DNA of 64,000 bases from an uncultured Pirellula sp. (GTDB lineage Bacteria > Planctomycetota > Planctomycetia > Pirellulales > Pirellulaceae), in NCBI GenBank assembly GCA_903892355.1, contig CAITIE010000019.1:1-64000 (forward strand). Direction: 5' to 3'. The notes under the pieces were generated by a model. It ran no database searches, had not been told where the DNA came from, and saw only the letters and a program-made list of their open reading frames with translations. Shown piece by piece: positions 43,313-53,419 of the stretch; the first letter of the stretch is position 1; each line of letters opens with the position of its first letter. Made by a program: the position numbers and the translations under genes.

Positions 43313-45202
43313 ATGAAGTTTCGCCCAGGTTTTGTCCTCGGGCTGGCCACGGTATTAGGGGCCGGTAGCGCGTTTGCTGGTGACTGCGGATGCGGTAACG
43401 GTGCTCACACCGTTGCGGCAGCTGGCTGTGGGTCAGTAGTTAGTGGCGGAGTTGTTGGTGGCGGAGAAGCTGGTGCTGCAGGTTGCGGCCCACAGATCAC
43501 CTACGTTGAGCGCACTGTAAACGTTGCTCAGCAAGTGACTGAAAAGCGAACCGTCAACAAGACGATGACTCGCTCTGAAGAGCGTGAGCGTCGCTACAAC
43601 GTAACCAAGGTTGTTCCACGTACAGAGTCCAAGACTGAGACCATCACGGTTCAAGTTCCAAAGACTGAGACCAAGAAGGTTGATTACACCGTTTCGGTTC
43701 CTGTCACCAAGCAAGTTGAAGAGCAATACCAAGTTCAAGTTGCTCGCACTGTCACCGAAGACGTTCCTTACACCGTTAAGAAGACCGTCTACGAAGATCA
43801 GACCAAGTCGGTCACCGTTCAAGTTCCAAAGACGGTAACGGAAGACGTCAGCTACCAAGTTCAAGTTCCATCGACCGTTGACGAAGTCGTGAACTACACC
43901 GTCCAAGTTCCAAGCTACGTGGACGAAGTTCAAAACTACACTGTCAAGGTTCCTGTAACGACTCAAGAACAAGTTCCTTACACGGTACAAGTTCCTGTTT
44001 ACAGCGACGAACAAGTTCCTTACACGGTACAAGTTCCTGTTTACAGCGACGAAGTTGTTAGCTACACCGTCAAGGTTCCTTACACCGAACAACGTACCGG
44101 CACCCGCAACGTTTGCCGACGAGTTCCTGTAACGACCACCCGTACGGTTACCAAGGACCTCGGATCGTACCAAACCGTTATGGAAGAAGTTCCAGTGAGC
44201 GGCGGATGTGGTTCGGCTGTTAGCTCCGGAAGCGGATGCGGCGGCAAGAAGGCTGGTTGCGGCGGATGCGGTGGCTGTGGCGGATGCAACAGCGGTTGCG
44301 GATCTGCAGCAGTTGCTTCGGACGGATGTGGCGGATGCGGTGGCGAAGTCGCTGCAGCTCCTGCAACCCGTACGGTTTGCCGCAAGGTTTGGGTTCCAAA
44401 CGTTGTTACCGAAGAAGTTCCTGTGACTTCCTACCAAAACCAATCGTCGACCGAAGAGTACACCTACAACGTGACTCTTTATCGCGACGATGTTCAACAG
44501 AAGACCGTCAAGAAGGTTAGCTACACCACCGAAACCCGTTATCGTACGGTTAAGAAGTGCAGCATGACCACCGAAACCCGTACCCGTACGGTTAACAAGG
44601 TCACCTACAACGACGAGCAACGTTCTCGCACGGTTAAGAAGTGTGTCATGAACACCGAAAACCGTTCGAAGACCGTCAAGAAGACCGTTTACAACACCGA
44701 AACCCGCACTCGTCCAGTTTCCAAGACGGTTATGACGACCGAAGAGCGACAAGTAACCGTCAAGGTTCCTAAGGTTGTTGAAGAGCAAGCGACTCGCAAG
44801 GTTTCCAAGGTTGTTTACGACACCGAAACCAAGACTCGCACCAAGAGCGTAACCGACTACGTGAACGAAACCCGTCAAAAGGACGTCACCACCACGGTTA
44901 TGGTTGCTGAGCAACAAACTCGTACCTACAACGTGACGATCAACGATACCGTCACCGAAGAAAAGGTTGAGAAGTACACCGTCAACGTTCCATACACCGT
45001 TCAAGAAGAAGTCGATGTTACCGTCTGCAAGATGGTTCCAACGACCGTAACGGTTCCTGTATGGTCGAACGGCGTTGCCGTTGGTGCTGGCAGTGCAGTT
45101 GGCGCCGGTTGCGGCGGTGCTGCAGCGTCCAACGGAGCCGGTTCGGGCTGCGGCGGATGCGGAACCCCAGCTCCAGCAGCTTCCGGTTGCGGTTGCAATT
45201 AA
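43313..45202 (+). CDS. Cysteine-rich YTV-repeat cell-wall/surface protein
   Basis: A 629-residue exported protein with a signal peptide ending F-A at residue 22. Two repeat arrays make up most of it: residues 60-310 have units like V-P-Y-T-V-Q-V-P-V, and residues 375-600 have the related unit T-T-E-T-R-x-R-T-V-K-K. Cys/Gly clusters lie at the N-terminus (D-C-G-C-G-N-G), in the middle (about 318-370, many C-G-G) and at the C-terminus. Proteins with such Y-T-V domains are described in the proteinaceous, Cys-rich envelope of Rhodopirellula. Disulfide cross-linking is implied by the Cys clusters. Codon use is strongly biased and a very strong terminator follows, both signs of high expression. Confidence 0.9.
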   Translation: MKFRPGFVLGLATVLGAGSAFAGDCGCGNGAHTVAAAGCGSVVSGGVVGGGEAGAAGCGPQITYVERTVNVAQQVTEKRTVNKTMTRSEERERRYNVTKVVPRTESKTETITVQVPKTETKKVDYTVSVPVTKQVEEQYQVQVARTVTEDVPYTVKKTVYEDQTKSVTVQVPKTVTEDVSYQVQVPSTVDEVVNYTVQVPSYVDEVQNYTVKVPVTTQEQVPYTVQVPVYSDEQVPYTVQVPVYSDEVVSYTVKVPYTEQRTGTRNVCRRVPVTTTRTVTKDLGSYQTVMEEVPVSGGCGSAVSSGSGCGGKKAGCGGCGGCGGCNSGCGSAAVASDGCGGCGGEVAAAPATRTVCRKVWVPNVVTEEVPVTSYQNQSSTEEYTYNVTLYRDDVQQKTVKKVSYTTETRYRTVKKCSMTTETRTRTVNKVTYNDEQRSRTVKKCVMNTENRSKTVKKTVYNTETRTRPVSKTVMTTEERQVTVKVPKVVEEQATRKVSKVVYDTETKTRTKSVTDYVNETRQKDVTTTVMVAEQQTRTYNVTINDTVTEEKVEKYTVNVPYTVQEEVDVTVCKMVPTTVTVPVWSNGVAVGAGSAVGAGCGGAAASNGAGSGCGGCGTPAPAASGCGCN

Positions 45203-45256
45203 TTGAAATAGCCAGTGATTCCGTCTGTATCAGACGGGTCTGGTGAAAACAAAAGG

Positions 45257-45292
45257 AAACGGCCTGTGAACTTCACAGGCCGTTTTTCTTTT
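45257..45292 (+). terminator. Strong intrinsic terminator after the YTV gene
   Basis: GGCCTGTG at 45261-45268 pairs perfectly with CACAGGCC at 45274-45281 around loop AACTT. It is preceded by A-A-A-C and followed by GTTTTTCTTTT, so the A and T flanks extend the stem. It lies 55 bases after the stop codon. Confidence 0.95.
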
Positions 45293-45410
45293 GCTCAATC
45301 TCGGTACAATACGCGTCCGGAAATTCCTTCCCCCCAACGCAATGACGTGAGGCAGCGGACCGTCGCGGTGCGGATGGGGCTCAACGCTAACTCTGCAAAC
45401 AATCAGAAAA

Positions 45411-48128
45411 ATGGCATCTCCATCGAAAGTTGTCGATCCGTTTGGTGCTCGCGATTCGTTCCAAGCTCCTCAAGGTAGTTTAGGCCTTTACCGCTTGGAT
45501 CGGCTAGAGAAAGCCGGAATCGCATCGGTTTCCAAGCTTCCTTTCTCCATACGGATCCTGCTCGAAGCAGTGCTGCGCAACTGCGATGGTTTTCAAGTGA
45601 CCCAAGACGACGTGGTGAACTTGGCAAAGTGGAACGCTGCGAAGCCTGAGGAACTCGAGGTTCCATTCAAGCCTGCACGGGTGGTGCTTCAGGACTTCAC
45701 GGGTGTGCCAGCGATCGTGGATTTGGCCGCCATGCGAGATGGGATGAAAAGCCTCGGTGGTGATCCGCAAAAGATCAACCCATTGATCCCTGTGGATTTG
45801 GTGATCGATCACTCGGTTCAAGTCGACTACTTTGGAACGGCAGATGCCTTGAGCAAAAACGTCCACGTCGAATTTGAACGGAACCGAGAACGGTATGAGT
45901 TCCTTCGTTGGGGGCAACAGGCCTTTGCGAACTTCCGCGTTGTCCCTCCCAACACCGGCATTGTGCACCAAGTGAATTTGGAGTATTTGGCCAAGGTCGT
46001 GTTCCAAGGGGAGGATCACCTCGGGCGCGTCGCGTTCCCTGACACATTGGTTGGTACCGATTCTCACACCACGATGATCAATGGCCTGGGCGTATTGGGC
46101 TGGGGGGTTGGTGGCATCGAAGCGGAAGCGAACATGCTCGGGCAACCGCTGTACATGCTGATGCCTGAAGTTGTCGGAATGAAGTTGACAGGAAGATTGT
46201 CAGCAGGTGCAACGGCTACCGACTTAGTCCTGCGTGTTACCGAGATCCTTCGCAAGGAGGGTGTGGTCAATAAGTTCGTCGAGTTTTTCGGGGACGGTGT
46301 TTCCTGCATGTCGCTCGCCGATCGTGCAACCATCGCCAATATGGCCCCTGAATACGGGGCGACCATGGGATTCTTCCCTGTGGATGGCGAAACACTCGCC
46401 TACTTGAAGCGAACTGGTCGTACCAAGGGCGAAATCGATTTGGTCGAGCGGTATTGCAAGGAGCAGGGGTTGTTCCGATTGGACAATGGGCCCGATTTGC
46501 AATACACCAAGGTGTTGACGTTGGATTTGTCGACGGTTGACCCTGCAGTGGCTGGGCCCAAGCGGCCTCAGGATCGAGTGCCATTGAAGACCGTAAAGGC
46601 ATCGTTCGCGAAAGGTCTTTCCGGGCCGATTGCGGAGCGTGGATTCGGACTTACGAGCGAGCAGTTGTCATCAACGGGTCTAGTCAAGGACACCAAGGGT
46701 GATGAATCGATCACCCACGGGGCGGTGGTGATCGCGGCGATCACTTCCTGCACGAACACCAGCAATCCGTCGGTCATGATCGGCGCTGGGCTGCTCGCGA
46801 AGAAGGCTGCGGATCGTGGATTGAGGGTTAAGAGTTTTGTGAAAACAAGTTTGGCACCCGGATCTCGCGTAGTGACCGATTATTTGACCAAGGCCGGAGT
46901 ACTCGGTTCTCTTGAGAAACTGGGGTTCAATGTTGTTGGGTATGGGTGCACGACATGCATCGGCAACAGCGGTCCGTTGCCGGATGCAGTGGCGAACGCC
47001 ATCACCGAAGGGAATCTCGTTGCTGCTGCGGTGCTCAGCGGTAACAGAAACTTCGAAGGTCGCGTCAATCCGCATACGCGCGCCAATTACTTGGCAAGTC
47101 CTCCCTTGGTCGTTGCGTACGCTTTGGCCGGGACGGTAGATATCGATTTTGAGAAGGAGCCCATTGGGCATGACGAATCTGGCAAGCCGGTATTCTTCCA
47201 TGAGATTTGGCCGACTCGCGATGAGATTGAAAAGGCTGTGGATGCGTCCGTGCTTCCTGAAATGTTCTTGAAGCAATACTCGGATGCGTTCACATCGAAT
47301 GAGGCTTGGAACGCGATTCCTATCACGCCAGGTGGGCAGTATGCATGGGATGCAAAGAGCACATACATTCAGCGTCCACCGTTCCTTGAAGGAATCACCA
47401 CTAAGGTGGGAACAATCCAACCGATTGTGGGTGCTCGGGCGTTGGCGGTGTTAGGAGACTCGGTAACGACAGACCATATTTCGCCAGCAGGATCGATCGC
47501 AAAGAGTGGTCCTGCCGGAAAGTTCCTTGTTGAGAATGGCGTCACCCCCGCCGACTTCAACAGTTATGGGGCGCGACGTGGTAACGACCGCGTCATGGTC
47601 CGAGGTACCTTTGCGAATATCCGTATTCGCAATGCGATGGTCCCAGGGGTCGAAGGTGGTGTGACCCGCTATCTGCCGACTGGTGAAACCATGAGCATCT
47701 ACGATGCCTCGATGAAGTATCAATCGACCAAGACACCTTTGGTGGTGTTGGCAGGTGCTGAATACGGAACTGGATCGTCGCGTGACTGGGCGGCAAAAGG
47801 GACATTGCTGTTGGGCGTGAAAGCTGTCATCGCGGTTTCTTACGAGCGGATCCACCGAAGCAACCTGGTCGGAATGGGCGTGTTGCCCCTGCAGTTCCTG
47901 CCTGGTCAGAGCGCGCAGTCGCTCGGGTTAACCGGTGAAGAGACGTTCGATATTGCCGGTCTGAGCGAATCGTTGCAACCCAGGACTAAGATCCGGGTGA
48001 TTGCGAAGAATGGTGATGGAAGCCAAATTGTCTTTGATGCGCTGGTGCGTATCGATACACCGGTTGAAATCGAGTACTACAGAAATGGCGGGATTCTTCC
48101 CACCGTCTTGAGAAAACTAGCTGAGTAA
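45411..48128 (+). CDS. acnA: Aconitate hydratase (AcnA type)
   Basis: It isomerises citrate to isocitrate through cis-aconitate in the tricarboxylic-acid cycle, in the cytoplasm, with a 4Fe-4S cluster. The 905-residue length and domain order fit AcnA/IRP-type enzymes. Cluster ligands are in T-S-C-T-N-T-S-N-P and in [12 protein letters not shown]. Other cues are [28 protein letters not shown] and the swivelling-domain [13 protein letters not shown]. All are intact. RidA follows by 15 bases, so they share a transcript. Confidence 0.97.
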   Translation: MASPSKVVDPFGARDSFQAPQGSLGLYRLDRLEKAGIASVSKLPFSIRILLEAVLRNCDGFQVTQDDVVNLAKWNAAKPEELEVPFKPARVVLQDFTGVPAIVDLAAMRDGMKSLGGDPQKINPLIPVDLVIDHSVQVDYFGTADALSKNVHVEFERNRERYEFLRWGQQAFANFRVVPPNTGIVHQVNLEYLAKVVFQGEDHLGRVAFPDTLVGTDSHTTMINGLGVLGWGVGGIEAEANMLGQPLYMLMPEVVGMKLTGRLSAGATATDLVLRVTEILRKEGVVNKFVEFFGDGVSCMSLADRATIANMAPEYGATMGFFPVDGETLAYLKRTGRTKGEIDLVERYCKEQGLFRLDNGPDLQYTKVLTLDLSTVDPAVAGPKRPQDRVPLKTVKASFAKGLSGPIAERGFGLTSEQLSSTGLVKDTKGDESITHGAVVIAAITSCTNTSNPSVMIGAGLLAKKAADRGLRVKSFVKTSLAPGSRVVTDYLTKAGVLGSLEKLGFNVVGYGCTTCIGNSGPLPDAVANAITEGNLVAAAVLSGNRNFEGRVNPHTRANYLASPPLVVAYALAGTVDIDFEKEPIGHDESGKPVFFHEIWPTRDEIEKAVDASVLPEMFLKQYSDAFTSNEAWNAIPITPGGQYAWDAKSTYIQRPPFLEGITTKVGTIQPIVGARALAVLGDSVTTDHISPAGSIAKSGPAGKFLVENGVTPADFNSYGARRGNDRVMVRGTFANIRIRNAMVPGVEGGVTRYLPTGETMSIYDASMKYQSTKTPLVVLAGAEYGTGSSRDWAAKGTLLLGVKAVIAVSYERIHRSNLVGMGVLPLQFLPGQSAQSLGLTGEETFDIAGLSESLQPRTKIRVIAKNGDGSQIVFDALVRIDTPVEIEYYRNGGILPTVLRKLAE

Positions 48129-48143
48129 GGAGAGATTGCCCAC

Positions 48144-48494
48144 ATGACGATTCAGCGGCATGGGGTAACTCGCCGATGGTCCGATTTAGTTGTGCACCGA
48201 GGCGTCGGGTACTTTGTTGAAGTACCCGACTCACCCGAGTTGCCGCCGCGCGAGCAGTTCCGCCAAGTTCTAAGGCAAGTTGATCAGAGATTGGCGATGG
48301 TGGGGAGTTCCCGCGAAAACCTCTTGCAAGTGACCATCTACATGCCAAACCCGGAAGATCTCGCAGTCTTCAACGAGGAATGGGACGCATGGGTGCCAAA
48401 CGGCCACGCGCCTTCGAGAGCTTGTGTGCATACCCAACTGGCTGCTCCTAGGTATCGCGTGGAGCTGGTTTTAACTGCAGCAGTGGATGGTTAA
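48144..48494 (+). CDS. RidA/YjgF-family protein
   Basis: A 116-residue protein. RidA enzymes hydrolyse reactive enamine/imine intermediates released by PLP enzymes, and some relatives bind or act otherwise. Family cues: V-G-Y-F-V-E-V near residue 26, Q-V-T-I-Y-M near 72, and P-S-R-A-C-V with the conserved Arg that binds the substrate carboxylate. The usual N-terminal G-x-x-Y-S-x-A segment is diverged, so it may belong to a Rid subgroup other than RidA itself. It follows aconitase by 15 bases. Confidence 0.9.
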   Translation: MTIQRHGVTRRWSDLVVHRGVGYFVEVPDSPELPPREQFRQVLRQVDQRLAMVGSSRENLLQVTIYMPNPEDLAVFNEEWDAWVPNGHAPSRACVHTQLAAPRYRVELVLTAAVDG

Positions 48495-48614
48495 TTCTGT
48501 TGATCCTCGGATTCGACCGCTTGTGCCCGTAATTTTGCTCATCTTTCAACGGTACGCCAAAACGGGTAAACTGGGAGGACATTGAAGGTTCTTTTTCCCA
48601 GGAGGTGGATGACG

Positions 48615-49784
48615 ATGGCTGAAGGTGCTGCCGGTTCGATTGGACGAAGGACGTCCCGATCTGCGATTTTTTTGATTCGCACAGTAGGACTTGGATTGTT
48701 AGCGTCGGTTGCTTTGCCCATATCCGTTTGCCGAGCGCAGACGACGCCAGCGGTCCCTGTAAGCAATCCAACCGCGGTTCCGGGCGGGGAGCGAGGTACC
48801 TTATCCTCTAGCGAGGCGACGACTCCTGTCCAACCGCCTCCTGTCCAGACGACAAACTCCCATGCGGAACATCTGGCTCTGTTGCACCTGATCGATTCCA
48901 TCGAACCGTACCATCCGGCGAAGGAACTCAAGGGGACGGCGGTCCTCGCAGGTTCAACGACCATGCAGATGCTCGGTAAGGCTTGGTCAGAGCGTTTTCG
49001 AAAGTTCCATCCTGAGGTAACGTTTGAGAGAGGCAAGGACGGCACGGATGCCGGTTTGCAGGAGATTTCGCAGCGGCCCAACGTGATTGCCGGTTCGAGT
49101 CGTCCTCTCACGGCTTTGGAACTTGACGCACTCAAGGGGACGGCGTGCAAGGAGCCGTTCCCTGTCATCGTCGCATTGGATCCATTGGCGTTGTTCGTGC
49201 ACAAAGAGAATCCAATCCAGAGCATCAGCCCGAGCCAATTGGAGTCGATTTTCAGGGCCCCTGGTGGATCCAAGCCCCACGTTGCAAAGTGGGGAGAGTT
49301 GGGTGTTACCGGCGAGTGGGCAGAAAAACCGATACGAATCCACACACGTGGCGATCATAGCGGCACGACCGGCTTCATCAAGAATTGGGTCATTCAAGGA
49401 GGGGATTTGGCGAGGTCTGCTGAGGTCCATGAGACCAATGACAAGGTATGCAATGCAGTAGCTGCTGATAAGTTCGGTGTCGGTTTGAGTGGGTTTGGTG
49501 AGTCACGAGATACTCTCAAGGCTGTGCCGCTGTTGTTGCCGGGAGGCGTGGTACCCGCCGATGAGCAAAGCTTTTTGGCCGGACGATATCCATTTGTTCG
49601 ACCGCTGGTGTTGGTGATCGATAAATCGGCGATGGCAACCGACGGCGGTCTTCGAGAGAGTCTGCTTCGTTACGTACTGAGTCGCGACGGGCAATTAGAG
49701 GCGGTACGAGCCGGGTTCTATCCTTTGGATCCTGCATTCATCAGGAAAGAACTGGACCAGATCGCTGGACCACAAGTCCGCTGA
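48615..49784 (+). CDS. PstS-like phosphate-type substrate-binding protein
   Basis: A 389-residue protein from ATG 48615, with A-G-G-A-G-G-T eight bases upstream; TTG 48582 and ATG 48609 are alternatives. A basic stretch and a long hydrophobic run (about residues 15-40, ending C-R-A-Q) form the signal. After a Pro/Thr-rich linker, the type II binding fold has A-G-S-T-T-M-Q near residue 110, R-G-D-H-S-G-T-T-G-F as the second phosphate-binding loop, and A-G-S-S-R-P-L. These are the hallmarks of PstS. No Pst permease, ATPase or PhoU is encoded nearby, so transport or sensing cannot be decided. Confidence 0.88.
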   Translation: MAEGAAGSIGRRTSRSAIFLIRTVGLGLLASVALPISVCRAQTTPAVPVSNPTAVPGGERGTLSSSEATTPVQPPPVQTTNSHAEHLALLHLIDSIEPYHPAKELKGTAVLAGSTTMQMLGKAWSERFRKFHPEVTFERGKDGTDAGLQEISQRPNVIAGSSRPLTALELDALKGTACKEPFPVIVALDPLALFVHKENPIQSISPSQLESIFRAPGGSKPHVAKWGELGVTGEWAEKPIRIHTRGDHSGTTGFIKNWVIQGGDLARSAEVHETNDKVCNAVAADKFGVGLSGFGESRDTLKAVPLLLPGGVVPADEQSFLAGRYPFVRPLVLVIDKSAMATDGGLRESLLRYVLSRDGQLEAVRAGFYPLDPAFIRKELDQIAGPQVR

Positions 49785-49866
49785 TCGGTAGATACGATTT
49801 TTTAAGGAGGCGGTCCGCATTCATCTTATTTCCTGCTCCTTACGCAGGTTTCTACGAATTGAGATC

Positions 49867-51171
49867 ATGAGCATGTTTAGGTTCCCATCTTTTTTTCTTG
49901 TTTCCTGCGTCGTTGTTTCTATTGCCTTCGGTAGCGTCGCCTCGGGGCAGTCCTGGACTGATTTTAATGCTGCGGTACCCAAGGTCGTACCAGGGGCGGG
50001 CTTCCCGAGCACGTCCCCGGTGCCACCGGGAACATATGCCATTCCTGGTACCGCGACGTATCCGCCGACAGCACCCGCGGTTGCAGGTGCTGGTCCAGCC
50101 TACACTTATGGTCAAACCTTAGTCCCCCCAGTGAAGAATTGGAAACTTGGGGTTTTCGTGAAGAACGCGGATGTGGGGGCGGTAGTACAAAGCATCGATC
50201 CTGGTAGTGCTGCGCAAGTAGCCGGCATCAACGTCGGTGATGTGATTGTCGCGGTATCGAGCACCCGCATTGGGGAGTACGATGGACGGATCGTTGATAT
50301 TGCCGACGAATTGAAGCGTTCGGTGGATCCCTACGGGCGAGTTTCGCTCTTGATACAAGACGTCCGTTCGAGAGCCCTGCGGTCTGCGGTGGTTACCATG
50401 ACATCAACCTCGACAGCCCTGAGTGGAACGGTCGCGCTGGGGGATCGCGGGCAACTGCCCATCGGATCCGTGTTGACGGTGCAGCTGCAAAATATTTCCA
50501 AGCCTTACTATGAGATCGCGGGCGGAAAAGCGGTGATGCGAGCCGAAGGTTCGGGTCCATTCCGTTTCGAATTGAATTACGACCCTCGCTACATCGACCC
50601 TCGAGATCAGTACCAGTTGAATGCGTTCGTCAGCCTTAATAATCAGGTTTTTTATTCGCTTCGGCAGGTTGTTCCCATCGCGGCGAGCAGTTTGAACCAA
50701 AACTTCAATTTGACGTTAGACCGAGGCAATTTTCAGCCAGGCGCTGCAACCCCTCCAGCTACTTGGTTAACGAGTTCGGTGCCTGCCACGGCAACATCTT
50801 CCACCGTTTCGGCGGGGTATCCTTCCAGTACGAATTTGCCCAGTACGAATTTGCCGGGAGCGGTGAATACAGATGCGTTGAACCAAGTGTTTGTGTCGCT
50901 GCTGGGGCGAGCTCCAACGAGCCGTGAGATCATCGCGTGGCAATCGTATATGCAACAGGGGCATACGCTGAATGAAGTAGCGGGCAAGATCATGGCAAGT
51001 CCACAGTTCCGCGAGCGGTATGCCAACGATCCAGCGTACGTGCAGCAAGTGATCCAGACATTGACGGGAAGGCTTCCTAATGCGACTGAGGTGAACTACT
51101 GGGTCGCTCGCATGCAGGCTCTCGGTTCGCCGGAACTCATGATCCAAGAGATCATGGCCCAAAAGAGATAG
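49867..51171 (+). CDS. Secreted protein with PDZ, YbaY-like and DUF4214-like domains
   Basis: A 434-residue protein with a signal peptide ending A-S-G-Q at residue 28. A Pro/Ala/Thr-rich linker is followed by a PDZ domain (about 95-175: G-V-F-V-K-N, V-Q-S-I-D-P-G-S-A-A-Q-V-A-G-I-N-V-G-D-V-I). Residues 180-280 resemble a YbaY-type domain (L-S-G-T-V-A-L-G, L-P-I-G-S-V-L-T-V-Q-L-Q). A second Pro/Ser/Thr linker contains a duplicated S-T-N-L-P. Residues 335-430 form a DUF4214-like helical domain: Q-V-F-V-S-L-L-G-R-A-P-T-S-R-E and A-S-P-Q-F-R-E-R-Y. I know of no characterised protein with this combination; surface binding is inference. Confidence 0.85.
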   Translation: MSMFRFPSFFLVSCVVVSIAFGSVASGQSWTDFNAAVPKVVPGAGFPSTSPVPPGTYAIPGTATYPPTAPAVAGAGPAYTYGQTLVPPVKNWKLGVFVKNADVGAVVQSIDPGSAAQVAGINVGDVIVAVSSTRIGEYDGRIVDIADELKRSVDPYGRVSLLIQDVRSRALRSAVVTMTSTSTALSGTVALGDRGQLPIGSVLTVQLQNISKPYYEIAGGKAVMRAEGSGPFRFELNYDPRYIDPRDQYQLNAFVSLNNQVFYSLRQVVPIAASSLNQNFNLTLDRGNFQPGAATPPATWLTSSVPATATSSTVSAGYPSSTNLPSTNLPGAVNTDALNQVFVSLLGRAPTSREIIAWQSYMQQGHTLNEVAGKIMASPQFRERYANDPAYVQQVIQTLTGRLPNATEVNYWVARMQALGSPELMIQEIMAQKR

Positions 51172-51604
51172 CGGAGAACGCTCAACAAGTTGGAGTTTGT
51201 TCGAGGAAATAGCTTTGGTGAGCGCGTCTTCATCGCTGGAAGATGTGTACGTGTCCGAAGAGGGAGTAGGGTTTGGAAAACCGGTACGGGTTGGTTAACC
51301 GGTACGGGCTGGAAAAGCGGTGCGGGTTGGAAAAGCGATACGGGCTGGTTAATCGGTACTGGATAGGGAAGAAAAGCCGATCGCGAGGACTCTGTGCTCG
51401 ATTCTTTAGGTGAGGCTGGTCGAAGAAAGGTTTGTCGCCGCATGCATTCAGGTAAAAGAGCACGGAATTAGCTCCTGAATGTTGCGTCCCACCAACAACG
51501 ACCAAACCGCAATGCACCAAGGCCAAGGAAGGCTGACTCAGCCGATCGAGGTGCTGAGTCAGTGATCGCCATGGTGACAGAGCATCCAACCGAGGTTACG
51601 AGCG
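51172..51604. other. Intergenic region with an 18-bp tandem array
   Basis: No gene is well supported in these 433 bases. A TTG-initiated frame at 51190-51366 would give a 58-residue product with repeated G-T-G-W, and reverse-strand frames also stay open through the array, as repeats often do. The ribosome site of the following gene (G-A-G-G at 51591) lies at the right end. Confidence 0.5.
51283..51354. repeat. Imperfect 18-bp tandem repeat, four units
   Basis: Four units begin at 51283, 51301, 51319 and 51337, each close to GGTACGGGTTGGTTAACC or GGTACGGGCTGGAAAAGC, and half-units flank both sides. The two second-half variants, TTAACC/TTAATC and AAAAGC, are distributed in the order 1, 2, 2, 1. 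Unit length is a multiple of three. Confidence 0.9.
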
Positions 51605-53410
51605 ATGCGCAGTCCTTCGTTCAAACGCGCCCTTCGGGCAACAATCCGTGCTTGTGTTGTTGCCATTTCCGCTTCCAATGCAGCTTATGCCGATTGGAAT
51701 GCGTCATTGGTCTCCATTCCAGCGTCATGCGTGGTGCATGACTCTGGAATGGAGTTTTTACCTCTGCGATTCAGAGCGATCGCAGAGTTGGACGCGTTTG
51801 CTGAGCCGTTACAACCCAGCATCCCAGCGTTCGAAACGATCGGGCCCGTGGATATGGTGCGTGAGACTACCACCGACCACTGTGTTCTCGCCGCGGTTCG
51901 GCATGCGAATTACGAGAAGCTGTCATCGCGCATCGAATGGGCGCGTAATCAGGCAGGTTGGTTCTATCGTGCAGCTAACGAGTGGATCGATCACTATCCA
52001 GTGCTACCGATATCATGGGATCGTGCTATCCGATCGAACTCGCCGTTTGTTGCCCGACAGTTGGTAAGCGCTTTTGACAACTCCAGCGGTCCACGCGACT
52101 GCCCGATCGACGAAGTTCTCGATGCTCAGAAGGCATTGGTAGGGACGGAGTCTGCATATAGCGGGGAATTGCTCTGGGATTGCGATCAGCATCATTGTGG
52201 CACAAAGTACCAACTGCAACGGGATCTGGCGGACAGTGAGTCGTCGAATGATGCGGCGAGCGGAGTAGGGGTTTTGCCATCCGGGCACCCGGCGAATATC
52301 TTCGTGTTTACGTTGGAAGCTTCCAACCAAATGGAGGAGCCATTTCAAGGGGAAGATCGAGCGGAAATCGCCGGTTCAGCAGAAACGTTTGATGAACTGG
52401 CCGATCGAAGTTTAAGTGCCGCGATCGCGAGCCGGATTGGTCGGTCGCATGATGACCGATCCATCGATTCTTACGAGGAGGAATTCTGTGGCGAGGTTCT
52501 CAGCGGTACCGAAGTCGATGCCCCGATCTTCGAGAATAGGTTTCCCATCGAGGAGGGATGCATCCCGATCAACGAGTACCTTCCAGGTGTACTCAGCGAC
52601 AATCCCGCTGGTGATGAACTGGACGGCGCACCTGCAATCGCGACAACTCCTGAATATCTTTCAAGAACATTGAAGGATGGAGTTGCGCCAGTCAGCTTGG
52701 TACCGGAGCAGACTGAAGCAATAGTTCCCGACGGCGATTTGGTCAGCACCGAGTCAGAGTTGTGCTTGTCGCTCGCATCGGACAGTGGAGATGGATGTGG
52801 TACGATCGCCGCAAATGATTTTTTTGCGAATGCCAACGAAGGTAATCGTGTTACTGCGGATAGGATCCCCATCGATCCAGCGTTGAACATGGAGTCGGAT
52901 GAACCGAACGAGTCGTGGAGGTCTTTGTTCCGACCACATGGTTGCATCTTTGCACCGGAGTATCTCATCGATCAACCGAGTGTTGGAATTCGCTCCAACA
53001 CAGAGATCGAACCAGATCTCATGTCGGAGGAGCTACCCCAGGCTTCACCATTGAATCGTGATCTAGCAGCGGTCGATGCGGCGCTCCGTGATCCCATCGG
53101 AATTGGTCTAGACGTTCCTGCAGTCGGTGCACGTTGGACTGGAAACGGTATGGCGGAGCCTGAGATGCAGGCGGCGATAATCAGCGAATCGGTACGGTGG
53201 AGTGACTCAGCCTGGGTAGGGTATGCGAACGACGTTGCGTTCCATGATCGTATTCACGGTTCGGGCGAGTTCACTGGAATACCGATGACCAAGGTTTTCG
53301 CACAAGGATTGCGTTGGTTTGGCGACTGGATGGTGCAGTGGTCCGACGTTTTGGAATCGCAGATTCGGTTGGCTGAAGGTTCGGAGCCGGCTGCGACCCA
53401 CGATCGCTAG
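51605..53410 (+). CDS. Large secreted acidic protein, unknown function
   Basis: A 601-residue protein with a signal peptide ending A-Y-A-D near residue 30, and G-A-G-G about nine bases before the ATG. It is rich in Asp, Glu, Ser and Pro, and few segments look structured. The N-terminal 220 residues contain Trp/Tyr-containing segments (for example R-I-E-W-A-R-N-Q-A-G-W-F-Y-R) and Cys; the middle (220-520) is acidic and low in hydrophobics. The C-terminus has aromatic residues again (R-W-F-G-D-W-M-V-Q-W-S). I recognise no domain. It may be lineage-specific. Confidence 0.7.
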   Translation: MRSPSFKRALRATIRACVVAISASNAAYADWNASLVSIPASCVVHDSGMEFLPLRFRAIAELDAFAEPLQPSIPAFETIGPVDMVRETTTDHCVLAAVRHANYEKLSSRIEWARNQAGWFYRAANEWIDHYPVLPISWDRAIRSNSPFVARQLVSAFDNSSGPRDCPIDEVLDAQKALVGTESAYSGELLWDCDQHHCGTKYQLQRDLADSESSNDAASGVGVLPSGHPANIFVFTLEASNQMEEPFQGEDRAEIAGSAETFDELADRSLSAAIASRIGRSHDDRSIDSYEEEFCGEVLSGTEVDAPIFENRFPIEEGCIPINEYLPGVLSDNPAGDELDGAPAIATTPEYLSRTLKDGVAPVSLVPEQTEAIVPDGDLVSTESELCLSLASDSGDGCGTIAANDFFANANEGNRVTADRIPIDPALNMESDEPNESWRSLFRPHGCIFAPEYLIDQPSVGIRSNTEIEPDLMSEELPQASPLNRDLAAVDAALRDPIGIGLDVPAVGARWTGNGMAEPEMQAAIISESVRWSDSAWVGYANDVAFHDRIHGSGEFTGIPMTKVFAQGLRWFGDWMVQWSDVLESQIRLAEGSEPAATHDR

Positions 53411-53419
53411 GGACCCCAG

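Noticed and set aside
43433..45004. 523-codon open frame on the reverse strand inside the YTV gene
   Set aside because: It is a mirror of the strongly biased repeat; the forward protein has a signal peptide, ribosome site and terminator, while the reverse frame has none.
51190..51366. 58-residue TTG-initiated frame over the 18-bp array
   Set aside because: No ribosome site, and repeats whose unit is a multiple of three keep frames open by themselves.
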